Below are positions 25,401 through 33,061 of a stretch of DNA of 64,000 nucleotides, one piece after another (positions within the stretch are counted from its first letter, which is position 1; each line of letters begins with the position of its first letter). The position numbers and the translations under genes were made by a program. Origin of the DNA: an uncultured Eubacteriales bacterium (GTDB lineage Bacteria > Bacillota > Clostridia > HGM11514); the NCBI GenBank assembly GCA_902492655.1, contig CABUMF010000007.1, forward strand, positions 1 through 64,000. Reading direction: 5' to 3'. The notes under the pieces are model-generated. The model did not search any database, had not been told where the DNA came from, and saw nothing but the letters and a program-made list of their open reading frames with translations.

Positions 25401-28161
25401 AGTAGCTCTTGCCGTTTATGTATTCTACTTTGTCCGAAATATTGAATCTGTACTGCCAAACCTCGGAGCCGGGGCGTTTGTCTGCGCCGGCAACCGTTGC
25501 GGCATCGGAGCCCGATATGTTTTTAAGGGTATAGTAGTGATTATCGCCTTCTGTTTCAATGCCTGTACCGCCCGAAACATTGGCTGCTCCGTCCTCGAAG
25601 TCCTCGGAGTAAACAATAACCGTGCCTTCCGTACCTGCCTCGCGGAAAGCAACCTCAATCAATGCATCGGCGGTAACGGCAAATACAACTGTGCCGCCGT
25701 CAGCGGAAATATCCGCTATCTTACCGTCAATCTTGAGGTAATCCACCTTGTAGCCGGAGTCGGGAGTAACCGTAATTGATACATCCGAGCCGTTTACAAC
25801 CGAAGTTGCAGCTCCGTCGTCGGAAATTACCTTTCCGTTTACGGAAAGCTTACCGCCCACGCCTACATTGGCGGTTACGGTACGCATCTGAGCAGTCTTG
25901 GTTGAAACCTTGATTGTCGAAGCGTCCGTAAATTTATATTTTGTTTCAAAAGATGATGCATTTTCGGTAATTTCCTGTACCGCACCGTCAATTTCAACAG
26001 AATTCAAAACATAGCCTTCCTTGGCGGTGATAGCAATACCCGACTCAAAGTTCATCGGAACCGCAATGCTTCCGCCGTTGGTGGCAGTCTTTTTGTTAAC
26101 GGAAACGGTTGCACCGTCGTCAACTGTAACGGTAACATTCTTTGTTTCCGCAAGAGTTGTAACCGAAAGATTGTCAAAGCAGATTTTGAGGTCTTTCTCT
26201 TTAAGGAGAGTACCCAAAGCCGTAACTGCGGCATCTCTGTTAACTGTTCCGTCGGTTGTGTTTGCATCTATAGCCTGCTTTGTAAGCTGATAGAGAATAG
26301 AGCTTGCATCCGTGCCGTTATTGAAGCCCTTGAACTCAAATTCGTTGTTAGAAAGACCTATTTCTGTCAAAGGCTCACCGTCAACACGCTTTGTAAATGC
26401 GCTGATAGCAGTAAATGCAGGAGCGGCAACGCTTCTCCAGCCGTCCTCACCGAGGGAGCCTGCATTACTGTTGTAGAACTGAGTATAGTTAGCGGTGTCA
26501 TTGGGAACCCAAGAGTACCAGCCGTTCTTATCCCATTCGTTAACACTGCCGCCTGTGAAGTTAAAGAAAGTCTGAGCCGGCGAAACATTGGTTAACGAAG
26601 TGCCGTTTTGGGTGTACTTATAGCTGTAAGAAACAGTATAAGCTCTACCGATGTCAAACTTATATCCGGGATTTTTAATGCGGAATCTCGGATAAATGTC
26701 TTTGACGTTGCCCTTTGCGATATAAAGATCAACCAAAGCTTCGGGCTTGAAATTCTTTATTACAAGATAAACATTGCCGGTTGAATCAGCTTCAACAGCA
26801 CCGTCATATCTAACAGAATCATGTATTTCCCAACCGCCGCTTAAAGCGCCGGGAGTAAAGTCTTGGAAATCCTCACCGTAGATTTCAACTTCCTTTTCGC
26901 CTGCCTTAACTCCGATTTTAATATTAGCACCTCCTGCGATTTCGGAGGGAGCGATAGTAGCTTTGAAAACATCGCCGTCCTGAACGACTTTAACATCCTT
27001 ATCGTTGTATGTAACGGAAGGAACGCCGTCAGTTGAAATTTCTAATGTAAGACCGAAGTAATCGTTAGCGGTAAACGTACTGCCGCTTGGCACAATGTTA
27101 GATTCCTCGCAGCCAGAGCCCGTGTTTGTTATAGCACGAACTGTAGCGTCACCCTCAACATTAACAGTTTGATTGTAATATGTTGTTTCAGCCGAAATTC
27201 TAACGTTATCTATACCGAATCCGAAGTTTGCATCTTCCAAAGCCTTTGCAAAAGCTGCGGATCTCTTTGCTGATTTAAGAGCGGAGCAGTCCTCTCCGAG
27301 GCTCCATTCTTTGCAAAGCTGCTCGGCTGTAAATTCACCACCGTTAGCAACCAATCCTTCCTCGTCGCCGTAGAGGTCACCAGACTCGATAGTGAAGGTG
27401 TGACCTGTAAGAGGAACACCAGCTGAAGCTTCAAAGCCGCCACCCACATAAGCCTTGTTGTCCTTTAAGAGCTTAAGGAGGGTATCTGAAATACCAACCT
27501 CAAAGAAAAGGTTACCGATAGAGCCAACCGTTCCGTCGGGAGCGGGAGTAAGGTCTGTAGCGGAAGTGGTCAGAAGATAGTTAAAGGGTTTTCCCGTATA
27601 TCTTCTCCAACCGCTTGAAAGATCCTCCTGTGTCTGAACAGCCTTATCGCCCGTGTTATTTTCCCCTGTGTAAGCATTAAGGGATAAATAATACTGGTTG
27701 ATAGCGTTCCACTTGTCACTTCTCCAACCGAGAATCTTGTTTGCGGTTGCCATACCTTCGATGCCCGAAGTACCTGCTCCCAAAGCGGAAACCGTACTTC
27801 CGGAAACCTTAGCAAGGTCCCAAGAAAGTGCGTATTTCTTTCCTGAGATGTAGGGTATGTTTTTACCGACCCTAAGCCTGTAGCCAAGCTCAACACCCGG
27901 TCTTTTGTCGACTGATGTAGACTTAGGTGCCGAAGCAAGCTCGTCGGGGTCTATTGACACGGCACCGTACTTATTTCCGGTACCGTCATCGAGGACGCTG
28001 TTAATCTTGCCGGCATCCGAAGCCTGCAAAGTACCGTCCTCAAAGTCTCGTAAAAAGACTGTGATTGTACCGGGCGTGCCGCCTTCTGCCAAGACAGAAA
28101 ATGCCGTAAGACACGACATAACCATGAGCATAGCCAGTACAAGGGTTACTACTCTCTTCAT
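19432..28161 (-). CDS. Giant S-layer-anchored beta-helix protein (about 2909 residues)
   Basis: Secreted (signal peptide ending near VLAEGG) and wall-anchored. Order: three related N-terminal modules (about 30-350, 430-690, 850-1130), two of them with the signature LYGDEEGL..NGG.FT..LCKEW and DCS.LKSAKR; bacterial repeat domains between them (GYKVDYLKIDG); an Ig-like domain (1225-1310); a right-handed beta-helix region (about 1315-1990) opening with VAPNGNDSTGDGSMGKPFAT and containing many N/D-rich coils as in pectate-lyase-like and GH141-like proteins; a second Ig-like domain (2055-2150); two FIVAR-like helical segments (2154-2225, 2434-2510) around a concanavalin-like domain; a Gly/Ser linker; three SLH domains (2735-2909; SGMGDGTFAPNANATRAQAA). 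Probably acts on or binds plant polysaccharide at the cell surface. Substrate unknown. Confidence 0.85.
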   Translation of the reverse strand: MKRVVTLVLAMLMVMSCLTAFSVLAEGGTPGTITVFLRDFEDGTLQASDAGKINSVLDDGTGNKYGAVSIDPDELASAPKSTSVDKRPGVELGYRLRVGKNIPYISGKKYALSWDLAKVSGSTVSALGAGTSGIEGMATANKILGWRSDKWNAINQYYLSLNAYTGENNTGDKAVQTQEDLSSGWRRYTGKPFNYLLTTSATDLTPAPDGTVGSIGNLFFEVGISDTLLKLLKDNKAYVGGGFEASAGVPLTGHTFTIESGDLYGDEEGLVANGGEFTAEQLCKEWSLGEDCSALKSAKRSAAFAKALEDANFGFGIDNVRISAETTYYNQTVNVEGDATVRAITNTGSGCEESNIVPSGSTFTANDYFGLTLEISTDGVPSVTYNDKDVKVVQDGDVFKATIAPSEIAGGANIKIGVKAGEKEVEIYGEDFQDFTPGALSGGWEIHDSVRYDGAVEADSTGNVYLVIKNFKPEALVDLYIAKGNVKDIYPRFRIKNPGYKFDIGRAYTVSYSYKYTQNGTSLTNVSPAQTFFNFTGGSVNEWDKNGWYSWVPNDTANYTQFYNSNAGSLGEDGWRSVAAPAFTAISAFTKRVDGEPLTEIGLSNNEFEFKGFNNGTDASSILYQLTKQAIDANTTDGTVNRDAAVTALGTLLKEKDLKICFDNLSVTTLAETKNVTVTVDDGATVSVNKKTATNGGSIAVPMNFESGIAITAKEGYVLNSVEIDGAVQEITENASSFETKYKFTDASTIKVSTKTAQMRTVTANVGVGGKLSVNGKVISDDGAATSVVNGSDVSITVTPDSGYKVDYLKIDGKIADISADGGTVVFAVTADALIEVAFREAGTEGTVIVYSEDFEDGAANVSGGTGIETEGDNHYYTLKNISGSDAATVAGADKRPGSEVWQYRFNISDKVEYINGKSYSFTWKYRGVNNGDYFSIVKGSSGFNAMSGGYLKTYNGSTPVKTSQWYGQHNTQEGSSTIKSVSAYDSATGWQTVGYSGISYGLWDGESDIPSATINGLFMQSNFYNAITKLLVENKAYMGEGLKNADSYKFTITDSDLYGDEEGLKENGGKFTRAELCKEWNFGMDCSPLKSAKREAAINKAFEDAGLELQMDDVEMKADAAFYNIPVKINGNAEVTFTTNTYTNETVKLTANGTVSANDYYGLKASIKLTGDANDSVKSITFGGEEINLEDPSVLEFTIPANKIAAKELVIDIETITDATPVVSNVKVTGNKEIGSTLTVSYDYSCKDADDSTIKWQVLNGEVWEDIEGATGKTYVTKASDNAKNIRAVVTAKSVAGNIWKNVPSTPFFVGELAFFVAPNGNDSTGDGSMGKPFATITPAKEKIKAMIAAQALPAGEVTVYFREGRYPITSAITFTASDSGNENTTIVYKAYNNEEVDFVGSQKISANKISKVTEDDKDKYGNKILDRIIDDQARANLYKIDLSEYKGVIPSIPEYGWNSNGSPIFTNSWRAMDLIVNNERLIDARWPNDEPDTAMINSERVVCADKTQPSKVGYPDPENRTALWNTQAVVDDGMVDLHVAYHWYSNIYKIGSIDATDKSFMTKYGTSYQTAGGLPLYFFNILEEIDMPGESFIDRERKIAYFYPTNPIDGTEDVELSTYTGSMISMNGASYITFDGINFRNSRERFINVNNGNHITFRDSVMAHGGSNAASLSGYNITVDKCHVYDTGYGGISIGGGDRKTLTQSNNVVSNSIFSDNARTKTSYSPAVAMNGVGVLVSHNIIYNNQHEAISFGGNDHVMEYNEIYNSVKEHGDMGAIYWGRDPSVLGIVIRNNYFHDNGNLYNGGWNQSIFGDDGNFGADIYNNIFYRATLTEDRGGSTSSYPIKTNGGQYYNVHNNIFVDNPCSNYFQSWVGTNFDSPTQGQYITYNYDCKPSGSAGNWTFNVNGSQWNKIKNYCENEAWIEHYKGTIWEPFFSNFSSEKAEKMFAFANAKDYDGMVKYVKTFAPSQSNTFDNNVNIKNLKNRPEGISRTGNEVVSNNYASSTDVVNGKSIFKDYGKDFSLTEEGLAEVRKSATGFENIDTSTIGVGYDDYCTGYAPKAADAKIIGNPAVGGILKASYSYSDPDGDPEGHSVFVWYEAESEKGPYTRILGKGDNEILLSELQAGKFVKYTMIPYDKDNRYGKMIESAPIQISAGSSAVDKSELSELLETADALIKSAVVGEGDGMYPAEALAKFKTEFNSAADVFANNNVYQYEVNNAVRALKNAIDAFKLAQISTLEYLNIKDMLADKDGWTYAQGGAAVFENGTLTIPAQTKVLYTDELYLNKIFTFRMRFELTDDSGVTKIPGDEAHILQAATYVRSNGYNGQIWANGNSGFLMWFHNDTYEAQEWKPEQTTPFYSADNTFFTEFGKDYEIAFGAVDTTEGVRLLIYVDGVLVYDETYGTALLGKVGALGFANHTQEASNINVVISPAVVDYEGLNTAIAGAEAFLKLAKIGSDYGQYPADKIEALNKAVSDGKEVAADELTTQIAVDRQTLVINQALAAAKESANSSADVTGDTIYKINYDIRNAEFVVSNNAKLTLQMENGKPLPRIKARVDTPKGPATMDVPEAAEFTGNELFSYFTPPHFLESPSGALPSNAITVEGVYSTGDEFITSDALVRFSFPGAKGKRIYYKDETGKYVEIKTKAEEDSAASAQAAIGEGLGAAKLNVGDDLVIWSNFITEFVIFQVSVNNSNEESQGPGGAIGGVAVNGGGAGTGSNGFFSGSTTSPNADNPFIDMVNHWAKAEVVAMNKAGIVSGVSDNLFEPDRNITRAEFAAIIARALKLPDKEASFKDVNGEWFAPYVGACADAGIITGFDGYFRPNDNITRQEMAVIIVNAYSYLGKAGANGGIEAFSDKADIAKWAKAAVDTASSVGLISGMGDGTFAPNANATRAQAASLIYRLVK

Positions 28162-28205
28162 TTCATTACCTCTTTCCTTAATTATTTTACCTTAAACGGC
28201 AAGCG

Positions 28206-28261
28206 GATGACTTAAGTCATTCACTTAAATTCATTATATCATATAAAATAACTTTTAGCAA
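28206..28261 (-). promoter_or_regulatory. Promoter and palindrome upstream of the giant SLH gene
   Basis: Minus strand: TTGCTA (28261-28256), 17 bp, TATAAT (28238-28233). Just downstream of the expected start lies the perfect 14-bp palindrome ATGACTTAAGTCAT (28206-28219), a plausible repressor site. Confidence 0.6.
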
Positions 28262-28407
28262 GGACAAAGCGGTTCGCATATTGCACAAATTCCGTTACAC
28301 GTTTTTGTTGATTATAACCAAACAATGAAACAAAAAAGTACCTCTTTTGAAAAAAAGCTTCCTATTATATATATTAAAAAAACCCCTTGTTTTATTTTCA
28401 AGGAGGA

Positions 28408-28443
28408 AAAGCAAAAAGAAAGCGAGAGCAGTCGCTCTCGCTT
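28408..28443 (-). terminator. Terminator after the 550-residue secreted protein gene
   Basis: Minus strand: 10-bp stem AAGCGAGAGC / GCTCTCGCTT (28443-28420) with a 4-nt loop, followed by TCTTTTTGC. Confidence 0.8.
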
Positions 28444-28458
28444 CCCAAATTCAAAGTA

Positions 28459-30111
28459 TTAATTTGCATTCATGTAAGGAGTAAATGTATAAGTGCCGTC
28501 AGCTGTGATAGCATCACCGAACACTCTTATTGCAAATGAACCGTCTGCCGCAATGCTAACCGCAGGAAGTTCAAGAGAATTTGTACCGTCCGAAAGAACA
28601 ATGCCGGCACCTGCAACATCCAAAGTGCTGTAGTTGTCAATCTTTGCATACTGGATATAGTTTACCTGGTTGTAAACCGTTTCGCCGATTGTAAAGCTGT
28701 CAGCCTTTTGGTTTGCACCCTTAACGAGTGCGGGAATTTTTGGCGGAATTACCTCAAATTCAACATTGAGAACCGCGTCAGAGGTAGGAGAAATTGTAAT
28801 CTGGCTGGCAGCTTCACGGTCGGCAGGAGTGATGTCCTCGTTATTATAGGTAACGGAAGCTATCTGGTAACCGCTGTCGGGAACAATATCAAGCTTAACA
28901 GCTGTTCCGGATACAACGGGAAGGCTTTCGTTGTTTGCAAATGTATAGGGTTTAGCGGAATTTTCCACATCCCCTGCCTTAACGGAACCGTTTGCTCCAA
29001 CCTTAACGATTGTGTCAACTGTGTTTGATTCAAGCTTCTGAATTTTCATATCAGTAAAATTAACCAGGAAATCGTCAGCTGTATTACCGAGTCTGAGCTG
29101 AAGATTTGTGGTTGAGTAGTCTGCCGTTGCGCTAAGATCCGAGGGAGCAAAATCAATATCGAAATGAGTTCTTGTCTTTGTAGTAGCGAAACTATATTGT
29201 TTGTAATTGCTTGCATCTCCGTTGAAGAACATCAAATAGTTCGTTGCACTGCTTGCAGAAGCTGACGAATCAATCCAAGCGTCAAAGGAAAGTCTGTACT
29301 TGCCTGTTGCCTCAAATGTATATGCCTGATTAAGCTTTATTGAAGGATTTTTATAGTTTAACTTAAAGATTTTATCTCCGTCTGTATCGGTTAATTCTTC
29401 AAACGAAGGGCATACACCTTCTGTAGCATTAAAATGGAAGTCGTCTGCGCTGTCTCTTGAAATATAGGTATAATTCTTTGTTACATAGTCGCTTCCCTCG
29501 CTCTTGTTTGTAACGAGCTTCAAATCCTTAATGTAAGCTGTGATGTTTTGGGGCATACTCATGTGGAAACGAATCATACCGTAATAAGTCTTTTTTGGGG
29601 ATGTGAAGTAAGACTGAGTTGTTAAAGGAGTCTGGAAATCAAGCTTGTAAGTCCATTCGGTGTAGCCTTCAGCATCGGTTTCACCCTTAACAACGGAATC
29701 TCTCGAAATAGGGAAGTAATTACCGCCCCAAAGCTTCGAGCCTGATGTATAACTGGGATCATCGGTGTTAATACCGTAAGCTCCGATACCACCGTAACCG
29801 TCCATCGCAACACCCTTAATCTTGTATTTAAGAGTATATGTAGCTGTTTCGTCAGCTTCCACCGGAAGTATGTACCAGTTTACCTGCAATCTTCCGTTTC
29901 CTTCATACTTGCACGCATTTTCCGTTGCGTCCCAGGAAACGGATGCACCTTGACCACCCCAACCGTATGTGCTAACATCGGCTGCGGACGAAAGTGAAAG
30001 AATAGTTCTTTCGTAATTTTGAGTTTCTGCGGCAAAAGCAACAACACTGATGCATGAAAGAATCATACAAAGCGTCAAAGCAAGTGCCAAAAGTTTGGAT
30101 AATTTTTTCAT
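28459..30111 (-). CDS. Secreted protein with shared C-terminal module (paralogue 1)
   Basis: A 550-residue exported protein from ATG at 30111; AAAGGTGG lies 10 nt upstream. A signal peptide ends at AFAAET. Residues 30-190 and 200-360 look like two beta-sandwich, carbohydrate-binding-like segments (RLSFDAWIDSSA; LQLRLGNTADDF). A bacterial repeat at about 370-450 (DSGYQIASVTYNNEDITP) precedes the 95-residue C-terminal module (GSFAIRVFGDAITADGTYTFTP). It is a paralogue of the gene at 31261-32910, from which it is separated by an AraC gene on the other strand. No catalytic residues recognised. Probably a surface glycan-binding protein; function not established. Confidence 0.72.
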   Translation of the reverse strand: MKKLSKLLALALTLCMILSCISVVAFAAETQNYERTILSLSSAADVSTYGWGGQGASVSWDATENACKYEGNGRLQVNWYILPVEADETATYTLKYKIKGVAMDGYGGIGAYGINTDDPSYTSGSKLWGGNYFPISRDSVVKGETDAEGYTEWTYKLDFQTPLTTQSYFTSPKKTYYGMIRFHMSMPQNITAYIKDLKLVTNKSEGSDYVTKNYTYISRDSADDFHFNATEGVCPSFEELTDTDGDKIFKLNYKNPSIKLNQAYTFEATGKYRLSFDAWIDSSASASSATNYLMFFNGDASNYKQYSFATTKTRTHFDIDFAPSDLSATADYSTTNLQLRLGNTADDFLVNFTDMKIQKLESNTVDTIVKVGANGSVKAGDVENSAKPYTFANNESLPVVSGTAVKLDIVPDSGYQIASVTYNNEDITPADREAASQITISPTSDAVLNVEFEVIPPKIPALVKGANQKADSFTIGETVYNQVNYIQYAKIDNYSTLDVAGAGIVLSDGTNSLELPAVSIAADGSFAIRVFGDAITADGTYTFTPYMNAN

Positions 30112-30150
30112 TTTGATAGTGCCACCTTTCAAAATAATTTTTATATTTTA

Positions 30151-30159
30151 ATTATAGCA
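30151..30159 (-). promoter_or_regulatory. Extended -10 promoter of secreted paralogue 1
   Basis: Minus strand TGCTATAAT (30159-30151), an extended -10 element, without a clear -35 box; the weak -35 would suit activation by the adjacent AraC protein. Confidence 0.5.
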
Positions 30160-30191
30160 CGAAAAATATTGAAGATAATAGAAAAAAAGTA

Positions 30192-30221
30192 TTGCAAAAT
30201 ATCAAAATAGTATGGTATAAT
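30192..30221 (+). promoter_or_regulatory. Promoter of the AraC gene at 30282
   Basis: TTGCAA (30192-30197), 18 bp, TGGTATAAT with TATAAT at 30216-30221. It is divergent from the paralogue-1 promoter about 35 bp away, so one regulator could act on both. Confidence 0.6.
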
Positions 30222-30281
30222 ATAAAAAAAAGAAATTTTTTTCTTGCGCTATAATAAAAACTGTTAAAACAGGTGATAAAA

Positions 30282-31142
30282 ATGGAATATCTTACAGCCG
30301 AAAACATTGATTTTTCATTATTGGCAGCCGGAAAATACTCCACCGAGGGAAAGGTGAAAGATAAGGGTGCGGTGTCGAACAAGAAGCTTATGGAGCTTTT
30401 CAGATTAAGCTGGAATTATTATGTAATAGATCTGATAACCGAAGGCAAGGCGATTATAACGACAAACGGTGTTAAAAGGGAATATAAGCCGGGGGAAATA
30501 AACCTAAGAAAGCCGGGGGAAATAACCCAGCAGGACCCTTATTGCGTTTACTCATGCGTATATGCGCATATACAGATAAAAAAGGCAGGTGTGTCAGGCG
30601 ACAGCAAAACGGGATACTCCTGCATATTGGATTCCCTTCCCGAGAAGCCGAGCTCCAAGAATTTTGATCATCTTGTAAACCTTTGCATGAATCTTCAGAG
30701 ATATACCTCGGCAACGGGAGAATGTGCGGAGTATTTCAAAAAGCAGTTGGCGCTCAGGATAATTGCCGAGCTTTGCGAGGCGTATGCCGTCGACGGGCTT
30801 CCCAACAGCAAGAAGTACAACACCAGGATAAACCGAGCATTGGATTATATAGAAAACCAAATTTATTTTGAAAAAATAAGCATAGACGAATTGGCAGAAA
30901 TTTCGGGGCTCAGCACAAAGTATTTCCAAAGAGCGTTCAAGGAAGCAACCGGCGCAACCCCGGCAAAATATATGCTTAACAGAAAAATGGAGCTTTCAAT
31001 GGAGTATGTTGTGGGGAACAGCTACACCATTACCGAAATTGCGGATATTTTCGGCTTTCAGAATGTATCGTACTTTATACGGAAGTTTAAGGAATACTAC
31101 GGAATAACGCCGGCGCAGTACAGAAACGGCCGCAAAGAATAA
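30282..31142 (+). CDS. AraC-family transcription regulator
   Basis: A 286-residue regulator; ATG at 30282 has AGGTGA 5 nt upstream, so the GTG at 30273 is not needed. The N-terminal 120 residues contain a cupin-like sensing domain (GKAIITTNGVKREYKPGEINL). The C-terminal double HTH is typical: ISIDELAEISGLSTKYFQRAFKEATG in parts, then YTITEIADIFGFQNVSYFIRKF, ending YGITPAQYR. It lies between two paralogous secreted-protein genes with divergent promoters and probably controls them. The inducer is unknown. Confidence 0.88.
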   Translation: MEYLTAENIDFSLLAAGKYSTEGKVKDKGAVSNKKLMELFRLSWNYYVIDLITEGKAIITTNGVKREYKPGEINLRKPGEITQQDPYCVYSCVYAHIQIKKAGVSGDSKTGYSCILDSLPEKPSSKNFDHLVNLCMNLQRYTSATGECAEYFKKQLALRIIAELCEAYAVDGLPNSKKYNTRINRALDYIENQIYFEKISIDELAEISGLSTKYFQRAFKEATGATPAKYMLNRKMELSMEYVVGNSYTITEIADIFGFQNVSYFIRKFKEYYGITPAQYRNGRKE

Positions 31143-31172
31143 AAGGGCTTTCAGTCCTTTTATTTTTTTGAC
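31141..31172 (+). terminator. Terminator after the AraC gene
   Basis: AAAAGG ... CCTTTT stem around GCTTTCAGT followed by ATTTTTTT, immediately after the stop codon. Confidence 0.65.
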
Positions 31173-31209
31173 TTGTTGTGCCGAATTGCAAAAAAATTCA
31201 AATCCTCCG

Positions 31210-31245
31210 GCAAATAAAGAAAGCGAAGGCAACCCTTCGCTTTCT
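31210..31245 (-). terminator. Terminator after secreted paralogue 2
   Basis: Minus strand: 12-bp perfect stem AGAAAGCGAAGG / CCTTCGCTTTCT with a 4-nt loop, then TTATTTG. Confidence 0.75.
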
Positions 31246-31260
31246 AAAGCCGTTAAGCTA

Positions 31261-32910
31261 TTATTTTGTAACCATGTAAGGCGTGAATGTGTAAGTACCG
31301 TCAGCTGTGATAGCGTTACCGAATACTCTGATTGCAAATGAACCGTCTGCAGAAATGCTAACCGCAGGAAGGTCAAGAGAATTTGTACCGTCCGAAAGAG
31401 TAACGCCGGCACTTTCTACATCCAAAGCACTGTAGTTGTCAATCTTTGCATACTGGATGTAGTTTACATTGTTGTAAACCGTTTCGCCGATTGTAAAGCT
31501 GTCAGCCTTTTGGTTTTCGCCCTTAACGAGTGCGGGAATTTTAGGCGGAATTACTTCAAACTTAACATCGAGAACAGCGTCAGATGTAGGAGTAATTGTA
31601 ATCTGGCTTGCAGCTTCGCGATTTGCAGGGGTGATGTCCTCATTGTTGTAAGTAATGGAAGCTATCTGGTATCCGCTATTGGGAGCAACATCGAGTGTTA
31701 CCGGTGTTCCGGATACAACGGGGAGGCTATCGCCGTTTGAAAGCGTATAGTCAACATATGCGGTTGACTTTTTAACAGAACCGTCGCCGCTTACCTTAAC
31801 TATTGTATCCACCGTGTTAGAAGCAAACTTCTGAAGTCTTATATCCGTGATATAGTAGATGAAATCTGCCGGATAATCATTTGCACCGATTCTGAGCTGA
31901 AAGTTAAGGGTGGAGAAAGCAGCAGCTTCGCCAAGTGTTGCGGTATCAAAAACCAAGTCAAAATGCTTTCTTGTTTTGCCGAGTGTGAAATCCACCTGTG
32001 TGTATTTTTTGGCTGCGGAATCAAACAAGATTCCTATGCTTGACTTACTTTCATATGAGCTCGGGCAGGACTCATCGAGCCAAGCGTCAAAGGAAAGTCT
32101 GTACTTTGTGTTAGCATCGAAGGTATATGCCTCAGCAAGCATAATTTTGTCTTTCATATTAAGCTTCCAAATCTTATCTCCGTCAGCGTCGGTTGATACA
32201 ACGGGTTCCGTATGATAGTATGTACCGTATCTGAAAAGCGGAACTCCGTCTATCTTCCATTGATTAACAAACATATAATCGGAAGTTACATAGGCTTCTC
32301 CTTGGCTCTTGTTTGCAACGAGCTTAAGATCCTTGACATAAGCTGTATATACTTCATTATTCGGCATGTTTACAAAGAAACGAACTACGCCGGAATAAGC
32401 CAATCTTTCTCCCGAGATTTTGTTGGATATAACCGAATCAAAGTCGAGGTCATAAGTCCATTCGGTGTAGCCGTTTTCATCGGTTGCGCCTTTTGTTTTC
32501 GTTGCCGCAACACTGGAATCCTTCCAGTAGCTGGTACCAGGGCCGAGGGATGCCGAATCATCTGAATTAACAACGAAAACACCGACATTTGAGGGTTCAA
32601 TTCCCTTAACCTTAAGTGTGAGAGTGTACTTAGCGCCCTGCACCAGTCTGAAATAGTGATAATTCGTCTGGAATCTTGTTCCGGTCGAGGCTCCGTTAGA
32701 TACAAACTTGAAAGCATTTTCCGTTGCATCCCATGTACCGGTTGCAGAATTTCCCGCCCAGGTGTAATTAGTAACATCATTAGCGGAATTGAGTGTAAAA
32801 ATCGTATCCTCATAGGAATCCGTTTCTGCGGCAAAAGCAACAACACTGATGCATGAAAGAATCATACAAAGCGTCAGAGCAAGTGCCAAAAGTTTTGTCA
32901 GTTTTTTCAT
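31261..32910 (-). CDS. Secreted protein with shared C-terminal module (paralogue 2)
   Basis: A 549-residue exported protein with the same plan as the gene at 28459-30111: identical-style signal peptide, two beta-rich segments (RLSFDAWLDESC), a bacterial repeat (NSGYQIASITYNNEDITP) and the C-terminal module (GSFAIRVFGNAITADGTYTFTP). The first 30 codons, the ribosome site and the last 200 codons are nearly identical to paralogue 1, while the middle has diverged. This suggests a tandem duplication with the regulator trapped between, or gene conversion at the ends. Start ATG at 32910. Function unknown; surface glycan binding is the best guess. Confidence 0.72.
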   Translation of the reverse strand: MKKLTKLLALALTLCMILSCISVVAFAAETDSYEDTIFTLNSANDVTNYTWAGNSATGTWDATENAFKFVSNGASTGTRFQTNYHYFRLVQGAKYTLTLKVKGIEPSNVGVFVVNSDDSASLGPGTSYWKDSSVAATKTKGATDENGYTEWTYDLDFDSVISNKISGERLAYSGVVRFFVNMPNNEVYTAYVKDLKLVANKSQGEAYVTSDYMFVNQWKIDGVPLFRYGTYYHTEPVVSTDADGDKIWKLNMKDKIMLAEAYTFDANTKYRLSFDAWLDESCPSSYESKSSIGILFDSAAKKYTQVDFTLGKTRKHFDLVFDTATLGEAAAFSTLNFQLRIGANDYPADFIYYITDIRLQKFASNTVDTIVKVSGDGSVKKSTAYVDYTLSNGDSLPVVSGTPVTLDVAPNSGYQIASITYNNEDITPANREAASQITITPTSDAVLDVKFEVIPPKIPALVKGENQKADSFTIGETVYNNVNYIQYAKIDNYSALDVESAGVTLSDGTNSLDLPAVSISADGSFAIRVFGNAITADGTYTFTPYMVTK

Positions 32911-32953
32911 TTTGATTGTGCCACCTTTCAAAAATAATATATTTTATATTTTG

Positions 32954-32982
32954 ATTATACCATATTATTATTTAGTTTACAA
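32954..32982 (-). promoter_or_regulatory. Promoter of secreted paralogue 2
   Basis: Minus strand: TTGTAA (32982-32977), 17 bp, TGGTATAAT with TATAAT at 32959-32954. Confidence 0.6.
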
Positions 32983-33061
32983 GAATAATTTTACAAACAA
33001 TATGCACATATATTTATTTTTTCAAGTTAAATTTTTGTGAATTTTAACAAATGAGAGAATT

